Below are positions 10,523-19,460 of a stretch of 64,000 bases of DNA, piece by piece. The notes under the pieces were generated by a model. That model ran no database searches. It was given only the letters and a program-made list of their open reading frames with translations, and was not told where the DNA came from. Where the stretch lies: the NCBI GenBank assembly GCA_946965045.2, contig OX337237.1:1798001-1862000 (forward strand), written 5' to 3'. How positions within the stretch are numbered: the stretch's first letter is position 1; every line of letters starts with the position of its first letter. The translations under genes were made by a program, and so were the position numbers. Source of the DNA: Epithemia pelagica. Lineage: Eukaryota > Bacillariophyta > Bacillariophyceae > Surirellales > Surirellaceae.

Positions 10523-12596
10523 CAGAAGGGATACCTAATGAGTGGATAAAGGCAAGTCCATCCTTGATACATAGAGGTAAAGCACGTCCATCAAGGGTAG
10601 TGATACGTTGCTTTCCATCCACCTTGACAGAACGTTCATCCACAGATAGCCCATAATGTTCCAATTGACAAGGCGCATGTATAGACTGTCCTTTTCCATA
10701 GTATGCATATTCGTTGAAGATGCCAACGATTGGTCCATCATTAGTTTCAAACTTGGCAGCACAAGTGACAATGGGGAGACCAGTAAGTTCATGGTTGTCG
10801 ATTCCCACAATCGTGATGTTACGACCTGTCTTGGAAAGGATACGCATATCAGCTCCGGCTAAACCACCATTGGCACCACGATCAATGAGTTGATTCCCAG
10901 TATAAGTCAACTTTCGAGAGAACATATATTGAGTCATGTGGACCTTCTGCTTGTGCTCATTCTGTTTGAAACTAACTTTCTTACTCGTCTTGGATGCGGC
11001 ATTGGATAAAACATTAGACAAATCAGAAGCTGGGTGATTGAGGTCGGTTGACGTCATTGCTTGATGGATGAGATGGGTGGCTGGATCGGAATCATCCTGC
11101 GGATATGTGGGGTTGTCCAGGTCATCGAAAACATCTTGACCAGGGTCAGGATCAGGTTCAGGATCAATGTCAAGGGAGTGTTGCTGTACCTTTCTTGGAC
11201 TCGGAGTAGAAGCTTGCACGTTCTTGTTATACTCAACAATCATCTTGCGAGCATCCTCAGGAAGTTTAAACCATAGGTCACGAGGAAGACTGGCTTTTGG
11301 AGATGCCGTGTTATCATCTTGGACATTGGTATTGTTTATCTGATATGCATCGTCTTCCTGAAGGGATCCCTCAATATCATGTTGTGTTTCGTGTTGCTCG
11401 TGTTGCTTGACACTACGACGACGACCAGTTGCAGAAGCTTGCGTGACTTGATCATGGTCATATGCTGCGTCCATCAAAATGGAGAAGTACGACTGATAAC
11501 ATAAAGACTTTGCTCCAGACTTCGTGTTGACGACGTTGTCCAAGATTTTAACTCTGCGAAGGTCAGGTACCTTCTCGACAGCTTGCATAAGAAACGTCAT
11601 CCTGGTGTGATCAGGTATGCGATCAGAGAGATCAACAAGGTTATCGAGTAAACGTAGTTTGTCTTGGAAATGAAGCAAGAATTGGCGTGATGATCCACGC
11701 CATGTATCATCGAGGCGAAGGTTGGAGATGTAATTGGTTAATCGTAAGACCTCTCGTTTTGCTAAGTCTGACTTCGTATGCAATGTGTGAAGCTTCTGTA
11801 ACACTGCTCGTGCGTCTTCATCATGCTCATGTTCGCGAACATAAGCTCTTCCTTGATCAGTCTGGATGATGCGCACAAGGACGGAGTATAGGAAGATTTG
11901 TTGCTCTTGGAAAAGTTCTGTTGCATACGTATCATTCGTTGGCGGCTTGCATCGGAAGTCAAGAACATTAGATAAACCTTGGGCTTTTGCTGTGGTCTTG
12001 AAAGTCCTCCAGAACGTGTCGTAGTATCGTTCATCCTTGAATGTTTCATATGCCATAGCGTCACGCTTGGTTCCCTTCTTGAATGCGGTTAGGTCCAGTT
12101 GGGACTGTGATGCAGCAGAAGTAGTACTAAACGATTTGGGTGACGTCGAATGGGATGGAGATTTCATAGGTGCTACTGGGTCAGTGATAGGGCTTCCAGA
12201 GCGAAAGTCAGTGTTTATCCTCCATAGATCAAATTCTGCCTTGGTCAGATTCATCCAGGTTGCCTTGGAAGGTATACCCTGAATGTCGATACTCGTTTGT
12301 CGGAACCAATGGGCAAGCAACTTGATCTGCTGGCTTGTATTGACATGTAGGTCGTGCATTTGTTTTCCTGACTTGTATTTTGTCGTACTATCCATGTTCT
12401 TCTCAGGGTCAATCGCCATATGTTCAATGATACTAAGGATATCATCAAAAGCATGATGGTGCATCCATTTCACGAGTACATCGACCCTTTCCTTGGAAAA
12501 GTTGAACAACACCTGAGTAATATGATCAAAGACTTCTTGATCAGATATACTTTGATTGGGGTTGAACTCTGGTGTGGTCGGTGTAGTTGGTTCCAT
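10143..12596 (-). CDS. gag-pro: Copia-A Gag-protease
   Basis: 817 codons from an ATG at 12596, 213 bp after ORF1. Residues of about 170-400 contain the capsid-like Gag region (AFKKGTKRDAMAYETFKDE, then TDQGRAYVREHEHDEDAR). A charged Asp/Pro/Ser-rich stretch follows. The protease active site reads LIDRGANGGLAGAD (about residue 570), with Arg in place of the Ser/Thr of the usual D-S/T-G-A. I recall DRGANGG as the form in a diatom copia lineage; this is memory, not a search. No CCHC knuckle is visible. The frame ends in TAA at 10143, and Pol continues in the +1 frame with a long overlap. Gag would form the particle and the protease would cut the polyprotein. Confidence 0.85.
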   Translation of the reverse strand: MEPTTPTTPEFNPNQSISDQEVFDHITQVLFNFSKERVDVLVKWMHHHAFDDILSIIEHMAIDPEKNMDSTTKYKSGKQMHDLHVNTSQQIKLLAHWFRQTSIDIQGIPSKATWMNLTKAEFDLWRINTDFRSGSPITDPVAPMKSPSHSTSPKSFSTTSAASQSQLDLTAFKKGTKRDAMAYETFKDERYYDTFWRTFKTTAKAQGLSNVLDFRCKPPTNDTYATELFQEQQIFLYSVLVRIIQTDQGRAYVREHEHDEDARAVLQKLHTLHTKSDLAKREVLRLTNYISNLRLDDTWRGSSRQFLLHFQDKLRLLDNLVDLSDRIPDHTRMTFLMQAVEKVPDLRRVKILDNVVNTKSGAKSLCYQSYFSILMDAAYDHDQVTQASATGRRRSVKQHEQHETQHDIEGSLQEDDAYQINNTNVQDDNTASPKASLPRDLWFKLPEDARKMIVEYNKNVQASTPSPRKVQQHSLDIDPEPDPDPGQDVFDDLDNPTYPQDDSDPATHLIHQAMTSTDLNHPASDLSNVLSNAASKTSKKVSFKQNEHKQKVHMTQYMFSRKLTYTGNQLIDRGANGGLAGADMRILSKTGRNITIVGIDNHELTGLPIVTCAAKFETNDGPIVGIFNEYAYYGKGQSIHAPCQLEHYGLSVDERSVKVDGKQRITTLDGRALPLCIKDGLAFIHSLGIPSDDDMDRLPQIIFTLPSTWDPSVLDHTHSDPQHDASTTWHQVATDGSMARYPYDTYGEYTDRVVCNLNLLLDLPYDHGPDNTTYFSIYADANGEDPTLQHASVHRRFVEEHDWKQFRPFFQAYYTTC

Positions 12597-12809
12597 GATT
12601 GCTTGACTTGGCGATAAGATATGTTGATATGTGTCCTGTGATGTCTTAGTCGAAAACTTTAGTTATGTTTTCTAACCCGTATGTGTGGTGTGCCCTGTGA
12701 ACCCGGATGTGCCACGTATGTCCACGTGTGATGTGATGTCCGAAAGGGAACCCGGATGTGAGAAACTCGGTCTTGTCTCTGGTTTGGTGTGAAAACTACT
12801 TAAATTTAC
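12597..12809. other. spacer between ORF1 and Gag in Copia-A
   Basis: No ORF. The plus strand has repeated words such as GAACCCGGATGTG (twice, about 12699-12762). It could hold an internal start signal for Gag, but nothing decisive is visible. Confidence 0.4.
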
Positions 12810-13589
12810 TTAAACGTGGTCACTTCTGGGCTCGTTGTTGTAATCAAGTTGAATCGGAGACTCAGTAACAGAGGTAGCTTCTTCGTTGCCGTTGTGGTCC
12901 TCAACTAGGTGGTTCACTGGTTGGGTGAGTAGAGGGAAGATAGTGGCACGGAAGTCCTGGTGCAACTTGATAACGTGGATGAAACCAACGTAGTCGTCGA
13001 GACGGGTAGTCAAGGTAGGAAGAGGTTGGTTAGTCTTGTTCACGACCCAAATGGTATGGAAGTAGTTGACCGGACGCTGGAAAGTAAGGAAGCGTACCCG
13101 AAGGCAGCCTGATGGGGTGGTCGATAGGGTCGTCGCTATGTGCCGGTAGCTTGGAGATTGGTATAGCAAATCTAGGAGTCGTTGGATATCCTCTAGGTCG
13201 ACGACGGGTTGGACGGACTCGAACGAGACCTCGTGTTCGAGCGTCGAACGGATGTGGTCCGGGTCGCTCTGATACTCGGATGGCTCGCGGAAGTAACGGA
13301 GGTGCGCGTTGATGAGACGGCTCGTACGTCGGGTGCGAGTTGGGTTCGGGCGAGGAGGTGTACTCGGTCGGCGTGCAAGGGTGTTCGGCGGGCGATTCGG
13401 GTCGGACGGCGGAGGGACGACTTGATCGGGAGTCTGGAACGGATTAGGCGTGCTAGCCTTCTCCGGGGAGTTAGAGGGCGTCTCGATGAGGAATTCGCCA
13501 GGGTGGACGGCAATCTGCTGTGTTGGGTCACCACTCTGCTGGAAAGCGTTGTAGATCCGACGGACAGGAGTATTGGGGTCACTGGACAT
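12810..13589 (-). CDS. Copia-A ORF1, unknown function
   Basis: A 259-codon frame whose ATG lies only 41 bp after the 5' LTR, so it would be the first ORF on the genomic RNA. Residues 1-95 are Pro/Ser/Thr/Arg-rich (for example SNSPEKASTPNPFQTPDQVV) and likely disordered. Residues 100-225 look folded (YRHIATTLSTTPSGCLRVRF, GFIHVIKLHQDFRATIFPLL). The tail is acidic. No zinc finger, signal peptide, membrane segment or catalytic motif is seen. It is separate from Gag, which has its own ATG. It might be a nucleic-acid-binding or Gag-like accessory protein; this is a guess. The ORF is intact while most neighbours are broken, which argues that it is real. Confidence 0.6.
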   Translation of the reverse strand: MSSDPNTPVRRIYNAFQQSGDPTQQIAVHPGEFLIETPSNSPEKASTPNPFQTPDQVVPPPSDPNRPPNTLARRPSTPPRPNPTRTRRTSRLINAHLRYFREPSEYQSDPDHIRSTLEHEVSFESVQPVVDLEDIQRLLDLLYQSPSYRHIATTLSTTPSGCLRVRFLTFQRPVNYFHTIWVVNKTNQPLPTLTTRLDDYVGFIHVIKLHQDFRATIFPLLTQPVNHLVEDHNGNEEATSVTESPIQLDYNNEPRSDHV

Positions 13590-13630
13590 GAAAACTTCGG
13601 GGAAATGAGACAGGTGAGACTGTTAATCGT

Positions 13631-14146
13631 TAGTAGAATTCCGTCAGTACACGCTCTAGAAGAGCCACAATCGATTACCAACTGATACCAAGGTTCTCCA
13701 CGGGTCAGAGAACAAAGGAAACCCAAGGGCTCTATCGTAGGGATAGTCAGGACACTGAAGACGTGATGATATGGTGATGTTAATGATTGTGATTCGTGCC
13801 TTGTGTACTTAGACCGTTGGGTCGGATACATGATCGCCATACTCGGATAGTTCTTGCGCGCGTCTTGACGATTTTGGGCGCGCACGCTTAGGGCATAGGT
13901 CAGGCTCGGATGTTCAACGGATGATCGTCCGTTGATGGGATATCAAGACCAAAGTTGATTCTTGATAGCACGCTCGTCAATCTGTTCTCACTTTTTGGTA
14001 TATGCGACCGAAATATAGGTTGAGCTAGCGCGAAGCTAGGTATGTAGTGTGGATGTAGGTGATGTAGGTGATGTTTGAAGCCACGGGACTCGACTAACCG
14101 ATGAGGTGCCGAACCTAACCGATGATTTTCGGTGAGAGTTCTACTA
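13631..14146 (-). repeat. Copia-A 5' LTR (516 bp, internally deleted)
   Basis: Same ends as the 3' LTR but lacking 250 bp. The breakpoint shares GTGA on both sides (attGTGA/atcGTGA), typical of slippage or microhomology deletion. The missing part may include promoter sequence, so this copy may transcribe poorly. Confidence 0.9.
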
Positions 14147-14151
14147 ATCGT
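14147..14151. other. target-site duplication of Copia-A (ATCGT), right
   Basis: Partner of 6197-6201. Confidence 0.7.
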
Positions 14152-14912
14152 ACACCAAGGGATGCCTGCTCCGAATCCAAGGCTAGCCGACAAATACATG
14201 CAGAGAGTGGTAGCGTGCATGGTGTGCGTGGAGTACAGCCCCCACCCCACAATGGAGGTGGTCTCGCATTGAAGCTGGTGGATCCATAGTCCATGTCGGT
14301 CAGCCTGGAACCAACCGGTAACTTGTTTTTTTTCAGACCAAGGATGGATGACAAGGGAGACATCGATCTCCTGAAGCTTGGTAAAGAACCGGATCAGTGT
14401 GGACCTAAAAAGTTCATCGTCGGGATTGGACGAGGCAGGGACACATGGGCGGAGTTCTTACCGGGCTTGCTGGTGGGGCCGGGTAGGCATGAACCGGATG
14501 GGGCGGAGATAAGGGTGAGGAAGAACGACTGTTGCGGCCGCGAGCCAATGTTGGTGCCGTTTGGGAGGGCGGCTGGGTGGTCGATGCTGGTGTGGTCACT
14601 GGTTGGTTGACAAAAATGTGCTCCAGCGGCCCTGTAGCGTTGTCGCGGGCCACTGTGGCAACCTTGGCATTGACAATAGGATCTGTCTGCATGGGCTGTG
14701 GGCCAGAGCCGCGAGAGGGAGCATATTGCACCGGGGCCCGGACCTGCCAGTGCCATCGTCGGCTGCTGGAGGTTGATTTCAGACTTCAGAGTGGACGGAA
14801 AGCCACTTTGTGGCGAATCGACCGAGGTCTGGGCCGGCTAGATAGGCGGAGCGGACGCAGTGGTGGCAGAAGCTGGGACTGAATTACCCTCTAAAAATGT
14901 AGCAGAAGCCAT
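14152..14912 (-). pseudogene. 5' part of the decayed gene split by Copia-A
   Basis: A possible start ATG is at 14912 (MASATFLEGN). It is followed by a Pro/Ser/Thr/Gln-rich N-terminal region in shifting frames (about 14870-14450). Then come a segment reading KLQEIDVSLVIHPW (about 14380-14340) and finally GWGLYSTHTMHATTLCMYLS and SLGFGAGIPWCTI up to the insertion. The last codons continue in frame into 6196 when Copia-A and one ATCGT copy are ignored, which ties the two parts together. There are several stops and frameshifts. The function is unknown; see 4850-6196. Confidence 0.5.
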
Positions 14913-14930
14913 AGGGATCGTAGAGGTATA

Positions 14931-14949
14931 GGGGGGGGGGGGGGGGGGG
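14931..14949. repeat. poly-G tract (19 G)
   Basis: A pure G run. Similar runs occur at 17813-17829 and 58747-58761. Its length may be unreliable in sequencing. Confidence 0.9.
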
Positions 14950-15372
14950 TAGAAAACTAATATGATTGGGTTAGACATGTCACACAACAATTAAACACTT
15001 AACGAAAAACGAGTTAACGCCATTCGTAATCGGGCAGTAAATACACTACTCGCATAATTTTGAGTAGTAAATACACTACTCGCTTAATTTCCTTTCCACC
15101 CTACGTGGTCAATATCCACGTCATCTCTTTTTTGACCCGTCATTCTGATAGATCTCGTCATTTGGAGCGTTTTGGTATATGACACCCTACACTAATTCTC
15201 AAGTTGTGATGGTCGTTTCCTCGTTCGAAAAATCGCTATTTTCCCTCATTTTTCTTCCTTGACGATAAAGGTCCGACTTTGACCTTACCTCCTACATTCG
15301 AAAAGTCGTTTCGAGTGTCGGCAATCTCCATTCAAGTCCATAATAACATCAAGAAGTGGTGTACGGAAGGAT

Positions 15373-18240
15373 ATGTCGTCAACCTCGACCAATTCGGCCG
15401 GAGAGACCCAAACGTCACAGAGTGCGTACTCTCAGTCGTTACTCGAATCATCTCAAGAAGCCAATGAATCAAGTCAAGCATCCTCCAGACCAGTTTCTGT
15501 TCCTACGCAACGACAGCCACAACAACGCAATCGGTTCTCAACCGGTTCACCGCCACATTTCCTGGTCGAACAGTGAGCGCGCCGTTGTTGCTTCAGGGAC
15601 AGATCCAGGCCTGTCCAACGAACAAGAATGGAAACGTTTATGTTGTATTTTGGAACCAAGCTGACCACCCAAATCTTGATCCAGCTTGGGTATGCCGCCA
15701 TTACCCGTCGACCCAGTATTTCAAGGATCTCCTCAAAGACTACATCTCTGCCTACGACGATTGGAAACGTCGTCAGGAATCGGCGGGAAATAACTCTACC
15801 ACCAACAACAACAACGCCGCTCCGGATTCTCGTCGTAACCAATTGGCTCCAACCGCCAATAATACACAACAAACTTCCACCACCTTGACCCAGACCGACA
15901 ATACACAGCCAACTTTGAACAAGGTCACGTAGACAAACAATACACAGGAGCAGCTTTCGACATCTTCGACCCGTGGCAATATTCAGGAAAGTCAAACCCA
16001 ACTTTGGCACGATTCCAATGAACCTGATTTGCCTTTTCCCCAAGATGACGACAATGCTGAAAACCAAGGCATCCCATCGACCATTGAAAGGGCCCAACGT
16101 CGGGCTCAACTCCGAACTGCAGCTGGAGAAGATGGGTCACCTGCTCTGTCCAATCTCACAGACAACCAGCCAAGTCAAGGCATTACAGGCAACACACCTC
16201 CAACCAATCCTGACTCTCGTCCCATACGCCTTTTCGGGAGTGGCAGTACTGTCACTGATGGAGAATCTGGTACCGCGACAGAGAACGCGTCAATGCCTAG
16301 TCGGCGACTTCGACGACGACCCAATGACACAGAGGACTAAAGCAACTTTGAATCCGACGAAGATGGAGCGGACCCAGATGACGATTTGGAACAAGACGAA
16401 CAAGTTCCACGCCCAGATAATCCATTGGAGGACCAGAACGATTCGGACAATGAGGATGAAGAGGAAACCAACGAAGCACCCCCTCCCGTGCCCCCTCCAC
16501 AACAAAACACAAATGCTGCACAACAAAACACGAATGAGAACAACCAACCAGAACAAACTATTTGTCAACTCATGGATGCGTTGGTATTTTCATATCAAGA
16601 GACAGAACTTTCGGCTGAACCTACCAAATGGATTGGAAAAGACGCGAATCACTGTTCCATATACAGCGGACCAGATGGTCTCAGGGATGGTGTTAGTGAC
16701 AACTTTACCAATCAATACCAATGTTTCCAGTTTGTTAATGGCCTGTCGAACTCGCTGATAGCAGATATGGCAACCGCTACGAACGTTTATTTCCACGAGA
16801 AGATAAAACTAAACCTGGTGTCTCGTCGTGGATACTACCACTCACAAAAATGGCAGAATGTCACTCTCGAAGAGATGACGAGATTTCTTGGGACCATCCT
16901 GATGATGTCCCTTCGTCCCGTCGACGGAGGAGGATACGGTGCATATTTTCAAACTACAAATCGCATGTATAATGTCGGGGCCGGCCAACGGGCTATTGAA
17001 ATCAAAGATAGCACAGGATGGACCAGTCAATATATGAAGTTAGCGCGTTTCTGGCAGATTCGGGGGGCTTTCCACTTCGAGGAGAGTCCAAGCAGGCGTG
17101 GTGGCGACAAATGCCATCAGTTACGGAAGTTGATAACAGCCCTCAACGCAGCTTCAAAACGTAGCTTCCGGATTCCCAAAGACACGGCGTTCAACGAAGG
17201 TGGCATTGGATGCAGGTCACGGTACTGTCCAGTGAGACAGCATAACAAAGATAACCCCACAACCCGGTGAATGGGCTCATCTTCGGGCAGTGGGTGGATT
17301 CGAAAACGGTGAACTTCGTAAGTTCCTACGAAGATTGCGGAAGTGGGACCGTCCTCCGGCAAGTGGGCAGTCAGAAGGTGGAGTTCGTTTGCCCTGTACC
17401 ACTTATACGGTACCAAATGAATATGGGTGGCGTCGATAATGGTGACAAGATGAGGTTTCAGTTTGGAGGATTTGCAACCCATTCCCACTTCAAGAAATGG
17501 TATATGAAATCTGGCTTCGCTGTGATTGATTATATGCTGCTCAACAGTTATATTGTGGAACCTTGCAGCAGGCAATCGTCCTCGTTCCCGTAAAACGAAG
17601 TTGTTGCGGCATGCATTTTACACAATCATTGCCCAAACAATGTGCAGCTACGTCGTTCCTCAGGAAGTAGACGCTTTGGCTCGTCGGACAAGAAACAACA
17701 ACGAATCAACATGTAACGATGGGCACTTCCCAGTGGCGGTAGAAAGCAACAAACAAGTTGGATGTGCTGTGTGCATGCTGGAATATAGATGGAAGAAGCA
17801 AGAACTTAAGATGGGGGGGGGGGGGGGGGTGGTGTGTGATTCAAGAACGTTGGGAGATGCGTCAAGTGTGGGATTGCGGCCCACACGGTGGCTTGCCAAC
17901 ACAAACGAGAACAAGGCTGGAAAATCCACAACCGGCCTGAGTTTCAGAACAAGACGTGCTTCGAAATCTTACACTCATCAACAGGAAAAGAGATTTTTGT
18001 GGAGGCAGACGAGGGGTCTCGGTACACATACACGGTGAGAAAGAACCATCCCGTTGTGGCGGAACTACGGGAAGCACAAGGCTTGACATCAACGTTGACT
18101 CAGAAAAGAACACGCCAAGGAGCCGGAGAAACACAACCACGTAGACGAAGACGACAAAATGAGAATGAAGAGTCGTATCAAATACTGACAACGAGAACAA
18201 CGAAGATGACGACGAAGATGTTGAAGAGTTGGAGGAAGTG
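15373..18240 (+). pseudogene. piggyBac-type transposase, broken
   Basis: N terminus from ATG 15373 is Ser/Gln-rich. A frameshift near 15560 leads into a long frame (15573-17270) with stops at about 15930 and 16338; it contains an Asp/Glu-rich stretch, then the core MTRFLGTILMMSLRPVDGGG and ARFWQIRGAFHFEES. The first catalytic motif reads AFNEGGIGC where an Asp is expected at the N. About 100 residues that should hold the other catalytic acids are missing near 17262-17285. The sequence resumes with VNFVSSYEDCGSG and YQMNMGGVDNGDKM. A C-terminal Cys-rich domain (GCAVCMLEYRW, then RCVKCGIAAHTVACQH) follows after another frameshift and a 17-G run. The enzyme would have excised and reinserted TTAA-flanked DNA; it is certainly dead here. 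Confidence 0.8.
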
Positions 18241-18326
18241 TAGTAAAAAACAGATCAACATATCAAATTGACGTTCTAAGCAATATTCAGTTACTACTAC
18301 GAGGATGTATTGACTCCCTGTGATGC

Positions 18327-18993
18327 CTAATGGTCAGTAGGAGCAGGAATGAAACCAGTATAAGGGTCGTCTGTGTTTTCGTTAGGGAAATTTTCACGGA
18401 CAAAGTCAACTAGGCAAGGAGGCAGTTCACCACGGTTGCCCTCCCCCAGTGTGCCATGGAGCTTGTTGGAAAGGCGGCGGTACAAATGGTAGCATATGGA
18501 ACGGTTAGGCTTACCAAGCCCCTTGAGGTGCGTCGCAATATCGTGCATGTAAGGGAGGTGCTCAACAACTTGGCACGGGTTGAGTTTGCAAACGGGGCAA
18601 ACATTCTCCCAAAACATGTATCCATGTTTATTGCTAGAAGACTGTTGAGTATTGTTCAATTCATGAAGGATGCGGTCAATGCTTTCCATCGTCGCGTATT
18701 CTTCAGGAATAAAGCGGGTTTCAGTACGTTCTTCGGCTTGGTGAACTACGTTGCCGTCCTGATTTGTTGTCATGACAAGATACTTCTGCAGGGTAAAGGG
18801 CACAAACACTCCACTTGATGAACAGTTGTTGTCGGGGAGGTGGGCTTCTGCAATGTCGACAGATTCACTGAACGCTAAAAGACAAAACAAAAATGAGGTG
18901 AGGAGCATTTGCGCATCGAGAATGGGTTCGATAACAACTTTTGGTAGAATCGTTCCGTACAAACTCACCTTCCATCATACCCGGGTCATCCAT
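18327..18993 (-). CDS. piggyBac accessory protein with one intron, unknown function
   Basis: Gene model: exon 1 18993-18969 (MDDPGMME), intron 18968-18875 (GTGAGT...TTTTAG, 94 bp), exon 2 18874-18327, giving 190 residues. Without splicing the frame reads into an intron-encoded hydrophobic stretch that would mimic a signal peptide. The protein has ESVDIAEAHLPDN after the junction, FTLQKYLVMTTNQDGN, then a Cys/His cluster VCPVCKLNPCQVVEH (about residues 105-120) that may bind zinc, and an acidic Pro-containing tail. It converges on the transposase and ends 86 bp from it. The second copy (59259-59925) differs by about one residue and keeps the intron. No family recognised. Its intactness next to a dead transposase suggests it is a real gene. 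Confidence 0.65.
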
Positions 18994-19460
18994 GTTTGCG
19001 TTGTGGTTTGGTTCGACAATTCAATGATCCCAATGACAAAGTGCAATGAGATCAGTCAATGCATTGGATACCACAGCGCGATAAAAGCAACAAAAATGAT
19101 GCTGGCGGAGAGTTAAAACGATCTGTTTTCAAACACGGTTAAGGCGCGAGCAGTATAAGCGAGCATAACCACTAATCCCATAAATTTTATGCGAGTAGTA
19201 GATTAGTTGCTCGCTAGTGCTTAAGACGCGTTCCTTACGAATGGCGTTAAAAAATGTCTTACCTCGGTTTAAAACCAATGCCTCGAAGGCACCGAATCAC
19301 GGATTGGCAGCAAGACAAAAGCCAAAAAAACCTCCAAGTTGGATTCCATCAGCCGATCGAGGTGGTCGCTCGCGCCGTTGTCGACAAAACACAAGACGAC
19401 AACAAGACATTGACCACTTTCTGGCCATCTCAGACCTGTAGACAACGTAATTAAATAAAG

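Larger units (their letters stand above)
6202..14146 (-). mobile_element. Copia-A: LTR retrotransposon (Ty1/copia)
   Basis: A 7.9-kb element on the minus strand bounded by LTRs and 5-bp ATCGT target duplications. Order in element sense: 5' LTR (14146-13631), ORF1 (13589-12810), 213-bp spacer, Gag-protease ORF (12596-10143), Pol ORF (10522-6965; integrase before RT, hence copia type), polypurine tract, 3' LTR (6967-6202). LTR ends are TAGTAGAA...TTCTACTA instead of the usual TG...CA. The LTRs are nearly identical except for a 250-bp deletion in the 5' copy, suggesting a fairly recent insertion. Reading across the empty site restores the frame of the host gene. Confidence 0.9.
15014..19250. mobile_element. 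PB-1: piggyBac-like DNA transposon
   Basis: It is bounded by TTAA at 15014-15017 and 19247-19250, the target sequence duplicated by piggyBac transposases. Directly inside are 12-bp perfect inverted repeats: CGCCATTCGTAA (15018-15029) and its complement at 19235-19246. Subterminal inverted repeats built on ACTACTCGCATAA lie at 15044-15060 and 15074-15090 (two direct copies) and at 19182-19200. It carries a broken transposase (+) and an intact convergent accessory gene (-). The right part, from 17434, is duplicated at 58368-60182. Confidence 0.85.

Noticed and set aside
13193-13885. 230-codon ORF running from the LTR into ORF1
   Set aside because: It is in a different frame from ORF1, made of LTR sequence and an Arg/Ser-rich shadow of the Pro-rich region.
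17813-17829. G runs as assembly gaps or telomere-like tracts
   Set aside because: They occur inside the piggyBac coding region in both copies with slightly different lengths; more likely homopolymer expansion.
18875-18993. Signal peptide on the piggyBac accessory protein
   Set aside because: The hydrophobic stretch is encoded by the intron; the spliced protein starts MDDPGMME and has none.
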